Shown here: positions 14,819 to 22,253 of the stretch, piece after piece
Layout of the letters: each line of letters starts with the position of its first letter
How positions within the stretch are numbered: the first letter of the stretch is position 1
Assembly: GCA_050248995.1 (NCBI GenBank)
Contig: JBFWRI010000021.1
Location: forward strand, 1-28,606
Reading direction: 5' to 3'
Length of the DNA: 28,606 bases
Origin: JBFWRI01 sp050248995
GTDB taxonomy: Bacteria > Pseudomonadota > Alphaproteobacteria > JAIXQD01
Translations under genes and position numbers: made by a program
Notes under the pieces: model-generated
The model's database searches: none
Seen by the model: only the letters and a program-made list of their open reading frames with translations
Told to the model about the DNA's origin: nothing

Positions 14819-15766
14819 CTAGCCACCGATCGCATCAGCCAGCTGGCCGACGGAAAGGCTGAAGTAATTTGACCGGTTCCAGTGACGCAGCACGCGGAAG
14901 TTGTGATAGACAAGGAACGCCCGTGTTCCTGGCCCATCCGGCTGGATCAGTGAAGCAAGGGCCCTGCCTTTTGGCAATCCGCCCCCCATAGCCGCACGAA
15001 TACCGCGCTGCGCCCATGTATCCAGCGAATCTTCGTTATCAAGGCCGATGAGTGATTCGCGGATCGGCTGCGTCAGCACCACCTCACGCCCCCAGGTTTC
15101 GCCGCCGTTCCAGCCTTCGCTATTCAGGTAATTGGCGGCGCTGGCGAACACATCGGCCTCGGTGTTCCAGATATCGATGCGGCGATCACCGTTGCCATCG
15201 GCACCATAATTGAAAAAGCTGGTGGGCATGAACTGGCACTGGCCCATCGCGCCGGCCCAGCTGCCCTTCATGTCGGCAGCGCGTATGTGTCCCGCGTCAA
15301 TGATCTTCAGCGCGTTGACCAGTTCGCTTCTGAAGTAATCGGCCCGTCGGCCTTCATAAGCCAGTGTTGCTAATGCATCAAGAACCATGAAGCCGCCTGT
15401 ATTGGCGCCGAAGTTACTTTCCTTGCCCCACAGCGCTACGATGAACGCCGGCTGCACACCATAACGCTGCGCGACACGATTAAGAACGCCACGGTGTTTG
15501 GCCAGCAGCGCGCGGCCCTTTTCAACGCGCGCTGGCGTTACTGTTTTTTCAAGATATTCATCCAGCGTCATCGTTGACTCGGGCTGGTTCTGGTCCAGTT
15601 CAATGACCCGATCTTTGAATTCCACGGTATCCAGCGCCTGCAGGGTACGGGTGCTGATTCCGGCAGCGGCGGCATCTGCCTTAAAGCGTTCCAGCCAGCC
15701 GGCGAAATCCTCGGCCCAAACCGGCGCAGGCAGCAGAAAAAGCAGGAAAGTTAACCATCTCAGCAT
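14819..15766 (-). CDS. mltB: MltB-family lytic murein transglycosylase
   Basis: A periplasmic lytic transglycosylase of the SLT/MltB family. With the ATG at 15766 it has 315 residues and starts with a clean signal peptide (MLRWLTFLLF...PVWA|ED). An upstream TTG at 15802 is less likely. The catalytic glutamate is E116 in ALWGKESNFG; other family blocks are GAMGQCQFMPTSF, the D-x-DGD-x-R-like GADGNGDRRIDIWN, and the NYLNSEGWNGGE stretch. It has no lipobox and no C-terminal peptidoglycan-binding domain. rlpA follows directly. The upstream 75 bases are shared with a divergent plus-strand gene. Confidence 0.92.
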   Translation of the reverse strand: MLRWLTFLLFLLPAPVWAEDFAGWLERFKADAAAAGISTRTLQALDTVEFKDRVIELDQNQPESTMTLDEYLEKTVTPARVEKGRALLAKHRGVLNRVAQRYGVQPAFIVALWGKESNFGANTGGFMVLDALATLAYEGRRADYFRSELVNALKIIDAGHIRAADMKGSWAGAMGQCQFMPTSFFNYGADGNGDRRIDIWNTEADVFASAANYLNSEGWNGGETWGREVVLTQPIRESLIGLDNEDSLDTWAQRGIRAAMGGGLPKGRALASLIQPDGPGTRAFLVYHNFRVLRHWNRSNYFSLSVGQLADAIGG

Positions 15767-15841
15767 GAAAAACACAGCAGCACGGGGCGCAAGTATTGGC
15801 AACCCTTGCTACGGTCACCGCAACTCAGCTAGTTTCCAACC

Positions 15842-16573
15842 ATGAGCAACTATCGCCAAAAGGCCCCGTTTAACGACTGGTGGTACTGGTCGGATGTGCT
15901 GGGCAAACGCCTGCGCACCATTGCCGACGTGTACCGCGAAAATGACGAGAAAGAGCGTGCGCAGGAAATCGCCGCGATTGCCAAAAAACTGTATGATCTG
16001 TTCATCGGCCCGGCCCGCAAAGGCCAGAAGGCCAAAACCATGAAGCCCGAGGAAAAAGCGGCTTTGGCAAAGGAAGAAGAAGCTGCTATTTTTGATGCCT
16101 GCAACGTATGGCGTGACACACTGAACAACCTTCCCTTTATCAGCCAGACCGTGGAAGGCTTTCTAAATCTGCAATGGAGTGATATTGATCCAAATCCAAA
16201 GTCAAAGGGGAGTGACAATGGCGAAGTTAAAACTGAGGATAGCGATAAGGCGGGTGATGCCGGCAAGGGGGACAAAGGTTCGTCTGGATCCGGGGCAGCT
16301 GGAACATCTGCGCAATCCGGTATTAAAAAGACCAAAATCGATCCCCGGGCCGTCGAGCTTTTCTGGGGGCCTAAAGGGCGTTACGATGAAGGGATAAGAA
16401 GCGGACTGCCGAAAGATGGTGGCCTGCCGGGCATCCTGATGAACTACCTGATGGCCGAAAAATCGAACAGCAACCGCAGCCCGACCGATTACAAGGACGA
16501 TAAGGCCTATGCCAACTCGTATGGTTCGACCAGCGTGCTGAACGTGAAACCACCCGGTATGGGCGGGATGTAG
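15842..16573 (+). CDS. Unknown protein with Gly/Ser/Lys-rich linker
   Basis: A 243-residue protein that I do not recognise. The N-terminal part (1-115) is helical, begins with an aromatic cluster (FNDWWYWSDVLGKRL), and has long charged helices. A low-complexity linker (about 118-160) is rich in Lys, Asp, Gly and Ser (GDAGKGDKGSSGSGAAGTSA). The C-terminal part has Gly/Pro and aromatics (VELFWGPKGRYDEGI) and ends in GMGGM. No signal peptide or membrane segment. The ATG at 15842 has no clear ribosome-binding site. The next gene starts three bases after its stop, so the two are one transcription unit, possibly partners. Confidence 0.72.
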   Translation: MSNYRQKAPFNDWWYWSDVLGKRLRTIADVYRENDEKERAQEIAAIAKKLYDLFIGPARKGQKAKTMKPEEKAALAKEEEAAIFDACNVWRDTLNNLPFISQTVEGFLNLQWSDIDPNPKSKGSDNGEVKTEDSDKAGDAGKGDKGSSGSGAAGTSAQSGIKKTKIDPRAVELFWGPKGRYDEGIRSGLPKDGGLPGILMNYLMAEKSNSNRSPTDYKDDKAYANSYGSTSVLNVKPPGMGGM

Positions 16574-16576
16574 GCC

Positions 16577-17602
16577 ATGTCAGCAGGGCTGAAGTGGATA
16601 TCCGCTGACAGGTTCCTTGCCGCCCGCACCGAAGACGGACCACTATATCGTGGCCATCGCCACCCCAACCCCTTCTCCGTTCGCCCCTATTCAATCGGTA
16701 ATATCTGCGCGACGCCCGACCCTGTTTACGCCATGAACTTCTGGCATGGTAACCGGGGTGACGAAGAAAGAGCTGAGTACGGCTTTCTTTCATGTTTTGA
16801 AGCGAACAAGAACCAGGCGCTGGTTGAAGGTGTTGCTTCACTAACGCCTGAAAACAAGCTGCGCGAAATCTATGCCGTGCGACAGAAACCTGTGCGCTTA
16901 TTCCGTAATAGCGGCTTTGCCAATATGCAGGTGGCGCCTATTACACTGAATGGCGAATTCACGCCGGAAGGGCTTGCCTATATCAGGGAACTTGGCCTGC
17001 CCAAAATACCAGAGCTGACTGGCAAACTGGACGACCGTGCATTTACGCGCTGGACCAGTGGCAAGCATGTATATGGCTTGGAAGGTATGGGAAAAGAGCT
17101 GGACTGGATATCAGGAACCGAATTTGAGAATGATGAAGCGACCGATGGCATGCTTTACCGGGGCCATGCGCACCCCAATCCACGCACTATTGAGCCGGCG
17201 TCTTATATAAACCCCAAGTTTCCGCCGGCCGTGTATGCATCGGCTGAAAAGTGGAAAGCATCCCACTTTGCAACGGGGCGACCAATCGAAGGGTGTAATG
17301 TGTGCTTTCTGTCGTGCTTTAAGCCAAATAAGGGCGAGATTATTGATGGCTGGCGGGAAACAACTTTGAATCCACAGCATCATGTCGAGCGGATGTACGC
17401 TGTAAAATACAATCCCAACGGCCATAGTCGCTTCAGTGACCGCATGCAGATGGCGCTTATCGCGCTCAATGGTGAATGGACGGAAGCCGGGTTGGAATTT
17501 ATGCGCAGCCTACCCATTCCCAACAAGCCCCAGCTTGATAAGTCACTGAAAAGCCCGACCTTCCTGAAGTGGACATCGGAAGGTTACGGCTGCATCTTTT
17601 AA
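16577..17602 (+). CDS. Unknown protein made of two tandem ~165-residue domains
   Basis: A 341-residue protein made of two copies of an unrecognised domain (about 5-168 and 175-341). Matching landmarks are: LKWIS/LDWIS; LYRGHRHPNP (23-32)/LYRGHAHPNP (193-202); VYA (50-52)/VYA (219-221); FLSCFEANK/FLSCFKPNK (70-78/244-252); YAV (99-101/274-276); LNGEFTPEGL/LNGEWTEAGL; and RWTSG/KWTSE near each end. The order Arg-containing strand (LYRG), a VYA..... segment, then a Glu in LNGE recalls the R-S-E layout of ADP-ribosyltransferase-like folds, but that is only a guess. No signal peptide. It lies three bases after the previous gene; the ribosome-binding site is weak. Confidence 0.75.
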   Translation: MSAGLKWISADRFLAARTEDGPLYRGHRHPNPFSVRPYSIGNICATPDPVYAMNFWHGNRGDEERAEYGFLSCFEANKNQALVEGVASLTPENKLREIYAVRQKPVRLFRNSGFANMQVAPITLNGEFTPEGLAYIRELGLPKIPELTGKLDDRAFTRWTSGKHVYGLEGMGKELDWISGTEFENDEATDGMLYRGHAHPNPRTIEPASYINPKFPPAVYASAEKWKASHFATGRPIEGCNVCFLSCFKPNKGEIIDGWRETTLNPQHHVERMYAVKYNPNGHSRFSDRMQMALIALNGEWTEAGLEFMRSLPIPNKPQLDKSLKSPTFLKWTSEGYGCIF

Positions 17603-17614
17603 CAGCGTCGGTTC

Positions 17615-18121
17615 CTAGGCTTTATAGGTAATCCGCACGATCTTTTTGGCGATGGTTTTGACGTTCAGCAGCTTCAGGTGCTTCACCCACGGCTTTTTGG
17701 CGTTGATGAAATTCATCCCCTGCCCGTAAAGCTGCGGTTCGATATCGATAATCACGTTATCAACAACGCCGTCTTCAATAAAGGCGCTAAGCGCCTTGGC
17801 GCCACCACCGTGAATAACCTTGCTGATTTTCAGCTTTTTTAGAATCGTCTTTGCTTGTGCGATGGTTGACGCCTGATAGTGATGCTTTGCCGCCAGCTTG
17901 GCCTTCTTCTTGCCGAATACGATGACTATCGGGTCGCCGATTTTCCTGAATTCGTTATCTTCGGCCAGAAGATCATAGGTGGTGTGGCCGACAATGGTGG
18001 CTTTGTATTGCTTGGTCAGGGCGGCATAAGCTTTCCATGTTTCCTTTGACCACGTCACATTGCCATCTGGCAGGGCGATAAGGCCGTTCATGGTCAGCGT
18101 CATATAAACATCAATTTTCAT
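17615..18121 (-). CDS. Dihydrofolate reductase/RibD C-terminal domain-like reductase
   Basis: A 168-residue protein of the DHFR/RibD-C superfamily. The N-terminus (MKIDVYMTLTMNGLIALPDG) is the usual first strand with the NGxIA substrate loop; TIVGHTTYDLL matches the helix with the G(R/H)xTY motif; KVIHGGGAKALSAFI is the cofactor-binding GG-loop, and the end has a beta-rich stretch. Such proteins reduce pterins or pyrimidinones with NADPH; the exact substrate cannot be told. The start overlaps the stop of the RimK-like gene by ATGA, so it is translationally coupled and ends that operon. It converges on the duplicated-domain gene with a 12-base gap. Confidence 0.8.
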   Translation of the reverse strand: MKIDVYMTLTMNGLIALPDGNVTWSKETWKAYAALTKQYKATIVGHTTYDLLAEDNEFRKIGDPIVIVFGKKKAKLAAKHHYQASTIAQAKTILKKLKISKVIHGGGAKALSAFIEDGVVDNVIIDIEPQLYGQGMNFINAKKPWVKHLKLLNVKTIAKKIVRITYKA

Positions 18122-18999
18122 TGGGCGTTCTCCTTTGTCATCTTTTCATAATATTCCACGATCGCCCCGGCAACATTCAGGCCTGTAACGGCCTCTATAC
18201 CCTGCACGCCGGGCGCCTTGTTGATTTCCAGCACCACCGGGCCTTTTTCTGTGCGGATAAAATCGATACCGGCATACGTCACTTGATACACATCAGCGGC
18301 GGCCAAGACCATCTTCTCTTCTTCAGGCGTCAGCGTCGTGGGGCTGGCGTTCTTTGAAAGCGAATAATTGGCGCGGAAGTCGCCTTCGGCCGCATAACGC
18401 TCCATGCAGGCCACCACATTGTTGCCGACCACAAAGGCCCGCACGTCGCGCCCCAGCGGGTATATGACTTCCTGCAGCAGGAAACTGGGCGCAATCGCGT
18501 GAGTGAATTCGATGAACGCTTCCAGTTCGGTTTCGTCCTTCAGCATGCGCACATTACGGCCCTTGCTGCCTAGGCGCGCCTTGCCGATGACGGGATAGCC
18601 CGTCTGGACGATAAACGCCTCTGCGCCGGCCTTGTCGCTGGCGATTGCCGTGCGCGGCACAACGATGCCGGCACGGGCGAACAGGCGTGCCATGGTCACC
18701 TTGTCGGCATATGGCACCCGCGCCGGGCGCAGTACGGGCTTGTTCCAGTCGCGCAGGCAGGCGATGACTTCCCATCCCCATTCGTCCTCGCCCCGCAGGG
18801 CATGGTCAAACAGGTCGAACTCGGCAAGGTTGTGTTCGTGGTGTGACGCAGGAAATTCGTGTTGGGCGAAGGTGATGCGTATCTCGTCCGGCGGGATGCG
18901 CACATAGCTGTGCCCACGCCTTACAAATTCTTCTTCAATGCGGCTGTTAAACTCGCCCTCGTTAAAAGCACTGAAGTGGCTGATACGGGCGATTTTCAT
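18118..18999 (-). CDS. RimK-like ATP-grasp ligase
   Basis: A 293-residue ATP-grasp protein of the RimK (glutamate ligase) type. Family blocks: KVTMARLFARAGIVVPRT for the pre-ATP helix, then the ATP-binding GYPVIGKARLGSKGRNV, LLQEVIYPLGRDVRAFVVGN, the R-x-x-GDFRANYS block and the metal-binding end PVVLEINKAPGVQGIE. RimK adds glutamates to ribosomal protein S6; paralogues add amino acids to coenzymes or small molecules. The N-terminal about 80 residues are more divergent than in classical RimK. It lies two bases from the small membrane protein upstream and is overlapped by the DHFR-like gene, so all are one operon with popZ. Confidence 0.85.
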   Translation of the reverse strand: MKIARISHFSAFNEGEFNSRIEEEFVRRGHSYVRIPPDEIRITFAQHEFPASHHEHNLAEFDLFDHALRGEDEWGWEVIACLRDWNKPVLRPARVPYADKVTMARLFARAGIVVPRTAIASDKAGAEAFIVQTGYPVIGKARLGSKGRNVRMLKDETELEAFIEFTHAIAPSFLLQEVIYPLGRDVRAFVVGNNVVACMERYAAEGDFRANYSLSKNASPTTLTPEEEKMVLAAADVYQVTYAGIDFIRTEKGPVVLEINKAPGVQGIEAVTGLNVAGAIVEYYEKMTKENAQ

Positions 19000-19001
19000 A
19001 T

Positions 19002-19322
19002 CTAGTCAAACCAGCCGGGCAACGGCTCGAAGGCGGGACGGAAATAAGATCCGCCACCGATCGTCTTCGTTCTTAAATCATAAAACATATCGGTGCTGCG
19101 TGATCCGCTGCATGTTGAATGCCGCGCTTCATCATACGGCACAGGAAGATTGAAAAGATTCTGGAACCAGTTTGCCCCTGCCGCTTTTTTATTGATTTGG
19201 TTTATTTCATAAACATTGCGCGCACCGTCATGAAATATGAGCTTCACAGGAACACTATTCAAAATAGTGCCAATGGCAGTTCCAGCAGCGGCTGCAATCA
19301 CGATTTCAGTAATAAACGTCAT
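19002..19322 (-). CDS. Unknown small protein with N-terminal membrane segment
   Basis: A 106-residue protein. Residues 4-24 are hydrophobic (EIVIAAAAGTAIGTIL) and could form a membrane helix or an uncleaved signal anchor; the rest has charged and aromatic residues with one cysteine (HSTCSGSRS) and ends RPAFEPLPGWFD. I recognise no family. It sits in a tight run: six bases after popZ and two bases before the RimK-like gene, so it is translated with them. Because the neighbour is the ligase, it might be an accessory or substrate of it, but that is a guess. Confidence 0.65.
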   Translation of the reverse strand: MTFITEIVIAAAAGTAIGTILNSVPVKLIFHDGARNVYEINQINKKAAGANWFQNLFNLPVPYDEARHSTCSGSRSTDMFYDLRTKTIGGGSYFRPAFEPLPGWFD

Positions 19323-19328
19323 GGGCTA

Positions 19329-19931
19329 TCAGCCACCAAGGCGCTTGGTCAGTTTCTCGACTTCGGCCTGCACAATACGTTCGACAATGCCGGCCAGGTT
19401 GGCATCCAGCCATTCTTTTAACAGCGGTTTCATGGCTTCAACCACCATGCTTTCAAGCGTACGCATGTTATTTCCTATCGGCAGGCTGTGTTCAAGTTTC
19501 TCTTGTGCAGCGGCAGCGGCCAGCGTGCCAAGAGCGGCGGCTGCGTTTTGCGCGGTGGCGCCGGAAATCAATCCATCACCCGTAACAGGCGCTGGTGGAG
19601 CTACCGGTGCGGGTTGCGGTTCCGGGGCTGCAGCAACAGGCTGCGCGGGTGCCGTCCCCTGCATGGCAGCCAGAATGTCTTCCATCGCCGGCGCTGGCGC
19701 TTCTTCAACAGGCGGCTGCACGGCAGCAGGTGCGGGTGCAGGAGCCGGCGGCGGTGCTGGTTCATCAAGGATATTGGTCAGTTCAAGAACTTCGGTTTCT
19801 TCGGCAGCGGTATCAGCCGCGGCGGCTTCGCCTTCGCCCGGTTTGTCGTTCTGGTTGATAATCTGGCGTATGCTTGCCAGAATTTCTTCCATCGACGGCT
19901 CGCCCGCCCCTTGTTTTGTCTCTTCGGCCAT
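19329..19931 (-). CDS. popZ: PopZ-type polar organising protein (DUF2497)
   Basis: PopZ forms a polymeric matrix at the cell pole that anchors the ParB-centromere complex in alphaproteobacteria. The 200-residue protein has the conserved N-terminal helix SMEEILASIRQII (13-25), then an acidic, Ala/Pro-rich disordered linker (PAPPPAPAPAPAAVQPP), and the C-terminal oligomerisation helices with LESMVVEAMKPLLKEWLDAN and IVERIVQAEVEKLTKRLGG. This layout is the known PopZ one. It lies downstream of tolC on the same strand. In many relatives valS follows; here a small membrane protein, a RimK-like ligase and a DHFR-like protein follow instead. Confidence 0.9.
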   Translation of the reverse strand: MAEETKQGAGEPSMEEILASIRQIINQNDKPGEGEAAAADTAAEETEVLELTNILDEPAPPPAPAPAPAAVQPPVEEAPAPAMEDILAAMQGTAPAQPVAAAPEPQPAPVAPPAPVTGDGLISGATAQNAAAALGTLAAAAAQEKLEHSLPIGNNMRTLESMVVEAMKPLLKEWLDANLAGIVERIVQAEVEKLTKRLGG

Positions 19932-20056
19932 AGTCCGTTTTAACCCTGCACAACCTTAACCCAGCCATAGGCGGGATTTGTGATTCGATAGTTAAAGGGA
20001 ATAATCGCCTGTAAACCCAGCACTGACAAGGGGTTACTTATCCACAGCGCCGCGGT

Positions 20057-21379
20057 TTATTCCCCAAACCAAGCGCCATCGACATCGTCGTAGTTTTTCT
20101 TGGGGTCATAATAGGCCACTTTCAGGCCTAGTGTTTCTGCGGTCATTTCTCCCATTGCGGCCAAAACCTGCAGGGTGGCGACTTTTACATCACGCTCGGC
20201 AGTGATGTAGCTGACCCGCGCATCCAGCAATTCCTGCTCGGCATCCAGTGTATCGAGTGTTGTCCGCGTGCCTACATCGGCTTCCCGCCGCACACCGGTC
20301 AGGGCCAGATCGGCGGCTTGTGTCTGGGCATCGCGTGCGATGATGGCGGCCTTGGCCGCCTGCAATGATTCCCATGCGGCGACAGCCTGTTCACGGGCGA
20401 TGCGACGGGCATCGTCAATCTGCAGTTTGCGTTGCGTAGCCGTTTCACGCGCGGCTTTGAGGCGGGCATAATCGGCCCCGGCTGAATAAAGCGGGATGCG
20501 TAGTTCGCCAAGCAGGCGCGACTGGTCGATACGGCCACCGAAGAAAGCGGCCTGGTCGAACGAACGGCTGGTGTTTGCTACCACATTGACCTCCGGATAC
20601 AGGGTACCCTTCACTTCATCAATGGCACTGTCGGCAGCCGCCTCATTCTGGATCGCAGCTTCGACGAGCGGATTGTAGCGTTCGGCGCGGCCGATCACGG
20701 CTTCAAGCGATTCCGGTAGTTTGATGTTCAGCTCCGGTACGTTGATGGTGGCTGGTGGCTGGCCGACATAGCGCGCGAAATTGGCGCGGGTGATGCTCAG
20801 GTTGCCTTCAGCAGAAATGCGATCAGCCTGCGCCCGCGCCAGGCGCGATTCCGATTGGCTGACATCGGTTTTGGTGATGGTGCCCACATCAAAACGGCTT
20901 TGCGATGCGTTCAACTGCTCGTTCAGGACATTTTCGTTCTTCTGGTTCAGGTTCAGCACAGCTTCATCGCGCAAGGCATTCAGGTAAGCAATCGCCGTGC
21001 CCAGCAAAACATCCTGCTCGGTCTGCAGCAGGCTGGCCCGCCCGGCCATCACGCGGGCACGAGCAGCACGAATGGCCGCGGTTGTGCGGCCGCCGCGGAA
21101 AATCGGTTGGATGATGCTGGCTTCCATGGCCTTCGGTTGAGTGGTGCTGCTGGCACCACGCACCTTGTTCCATGAAACACCGGCCGAACCGCCCGCTTCG
21201 GCTGTTGGCCGCCAGCCGCTTTGGGCTTCCGTCACGCCGCTATCCAGCGCCCGCAGCGCGGCCTGCTCTGCCCGCAACTCCGGATTATTCTGGTAGGCCA
21301 TGGCCAGCGCTTCTTCAAACGACTGGGCGTTTGCAGGCATGGCTATCAGCACAAAAGTAAGTATGAGAAAACCGCGCAT
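20057..21379 (-). CDS. tolC: TolC-family outer-membrane efflux protein
   Basis: An outer-membrane channel partner of type I secretion and multidrug efflux systems. With the ATG at 21379 it has 440 residues and a clean signal peptide (MRGFLILTFVLIAMPANA|QS). The open frame extends back to 21454, but those residues would overlap pcm. The mature start SFEEALAMAYQNNPELRAEQA is the classic TolC/OEP opening; two OEP repeats follow with TQAADLALTGVRREADVGTRTT-like helices (shown in part). The pcm stop (21381) is directly upstream, with GAGGAG overlapping its end. popZ follows 125 bases downstream, the common order pcm-tolC-popZ. Confidence 0.92.
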   Translation of the reverse strand: MRGFLILTFVLIAMPANAQSFEEALAMAYQNNPELRAEQAALRALDSGVTEAQSGWRPTAEAGGSAGVSWNKVRGASSTTQPKAMEASIIQPIFRGGRTTAAIRAARARVMAGRASLLQTEQDVLLGTAIAYLNALRDEAVLNLNQKNENVLNEQLNASQSRFDVGTITKTDVSQSESRLARAQADRISAEGNLSITRANFARYVGQPPATINVPELNIKLPESLEAVIGRAERYNPLVEAAIQNEAAADSAIDEVKGTLYPEVNVVANTSRSFDQAAFFGGRIDQSRLLGELRIPLYSAGADYARLKAARETATQRKLQIDDARRIAREQAVAAWESLQAAKAAIIARDAQTQAADLALTGVRREADVGTRTTLDTLDAEQELLDARVSYITAERDVKVATLQVLAAMGEMTAETLGLKVAYYDPKKNYDDVDGAWFGE

Positions 21380-21380
21380 G

Positions 21381-22046
21381 CTAAAGTGAAAACTCCTCAT
21401 GCGGGGTAAAGCCCGGCACATAACTGGCTGCCGCTTCAAATAGGACACGTTCACTGACGGTTCCGTGAAATTTTGTGAACAGGTTTACTTTGCCGGGCGA
21501 AATGCCGGGCTGGCCGCCGACTATAGCGACAAGGCGGCCGCCTTCCGCCAGCTGGTTAAACAATGTGCGCGGCACATCAACGACAGCGCCGTTGACAAAA
21601 ATGGCATCATACGGCGCCAAATTCTTGGCACCCATGCTAATCGGACCGTGGACAAATTGCGCATTTGTTATGCCCGCGCGTTCACATATCTGCGCGGCCA
21701 GTGTCGCCAGACCGGCATCGGCTTCAAGACCGACAACAGTCTTGCATACGCCGGCTAACACGGCTGACGAATAGCCTGTTGCCGGTGCGACATCCAGGAC
21801 GTTCATATGTGGCATCAGGTCCAGCGCTTCGATCATGCGTGCCAGCAACATCGGCGCCATAAGCATTCGACCGGCAGCCGCTTCCACTTCGTGCTCGGCA
21901 TAAGCAAAGCCCTTTTGCTCGGCACGGACAAAAAGCTCGCGCGGTAGCGACTGCAGGCAATCCAGCAGGCGCGGATCCGTGACCTTGTTGGGGCGGATCT
22001 GGCCTTCGATCATATTCTGGCGGGCGGTGCTAAAATCCAGCGGCAT
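21381..22046 (-). CDS. pcm: Protein-L-isoaspartate O-methyltransferase family
   Basis: A SAM-dependent methyltransferase of the PCMT family (repair of isoaspartyl residues). With the ATG at 22046 it has 221 residues; a GTG two codons earlier (22052) is also possible. The N-terminal MIEGQIRPNKVTDPRLL and LPRELFV are typical of the alphaproteobacterial pcm next to tolC. The SAM loop reads VLDVAPATGYSSAVLA (family: E-x-G-x-G-S-GY). At the substrate-binding site the usual Q-T-I-S-Q-P sequence is RMLMAPML, so canonical repair activity is doubtful. tolC follows directly, suggesting a joint transcript. Divergent to tRNA-Cys. Confidence 0.85.
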   Translation of the reverse strand: MPLDFSTARQNMIEGQIRPNKVTDPRLLDCLQSLPRELFVRAEQKGFAYAEHEVEAAAGRMLMAPMLLARMIEALDLMPHMNVLDVAPATGYSSAVLAGVCKTVVGLEADAGLATLAAQICERAGITNAQFVHGPISMGAKNLAPYDAIFVNGAVVDVPRTLFNQLAEGGRLVAIVGGQPGISPGKVNLFTKFHGTVSERVLFEAAASYVPGFTPHEEFSL

Positions 22047-22113
22047 GGCCACTTATATAAGCGTTTACTGCCGGATTGTCCACTTGGCTAAGGGCTGCTA
22101 AATGCGACAATCA

Positions 22114-22143
22114 TTGACCTTTGGGTGCATGCGCGGGTATACA
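22114..22143 (+). promoter_or_regulatory. Likely promoter of tRNA-Cys
   Basis: TTGACC (22114-22119), an 18-base spacer and TATACA (22138-22143) make a near-consensus sigma-70 promoter; the expected start is near 22150, about 16 bases before the tRNA 5' end. It is a match seen by eye. Confidence 0.55.
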
Positions 22144-22165
22144 TGCGCCCTACGATCTTACGTTC

Positions 22166-22239
22166 GGCGCGATGGCAGAATGGCGATGCAGAGGACTGCA
22201 AATCCTTGAATGCCGGTTCGATTCCGGCTCGTGCCTCCA
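22166..22239 (+). tRNA. tRNA-Cys (GCA)
   Basis: 74 bases. The acceptor GGCGCGA pairs with TCGTGCC (with one G-U), the D arm is ATGGCAGAATGGC-like, and the anticodon loop CTGCAAA gives anticodon GCA. The T arm contains GGTTCGATTCC, and CCA is encoded at 22237-22239. The MCP gene on the opposite strand ends 14 bases beyond it. Confidence 0.96.
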
Positions 22240-22253
22240 ACGTAACTTGCAGA

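Noticed and set aside
19237..19959. Long plus-strand frame of 240 residues across popZ
   Set aside because: It is antisense to popZ, and its Ala/Gly/Ser-rich sequence only mirrors the GC-rich low-complexity popZ linker.
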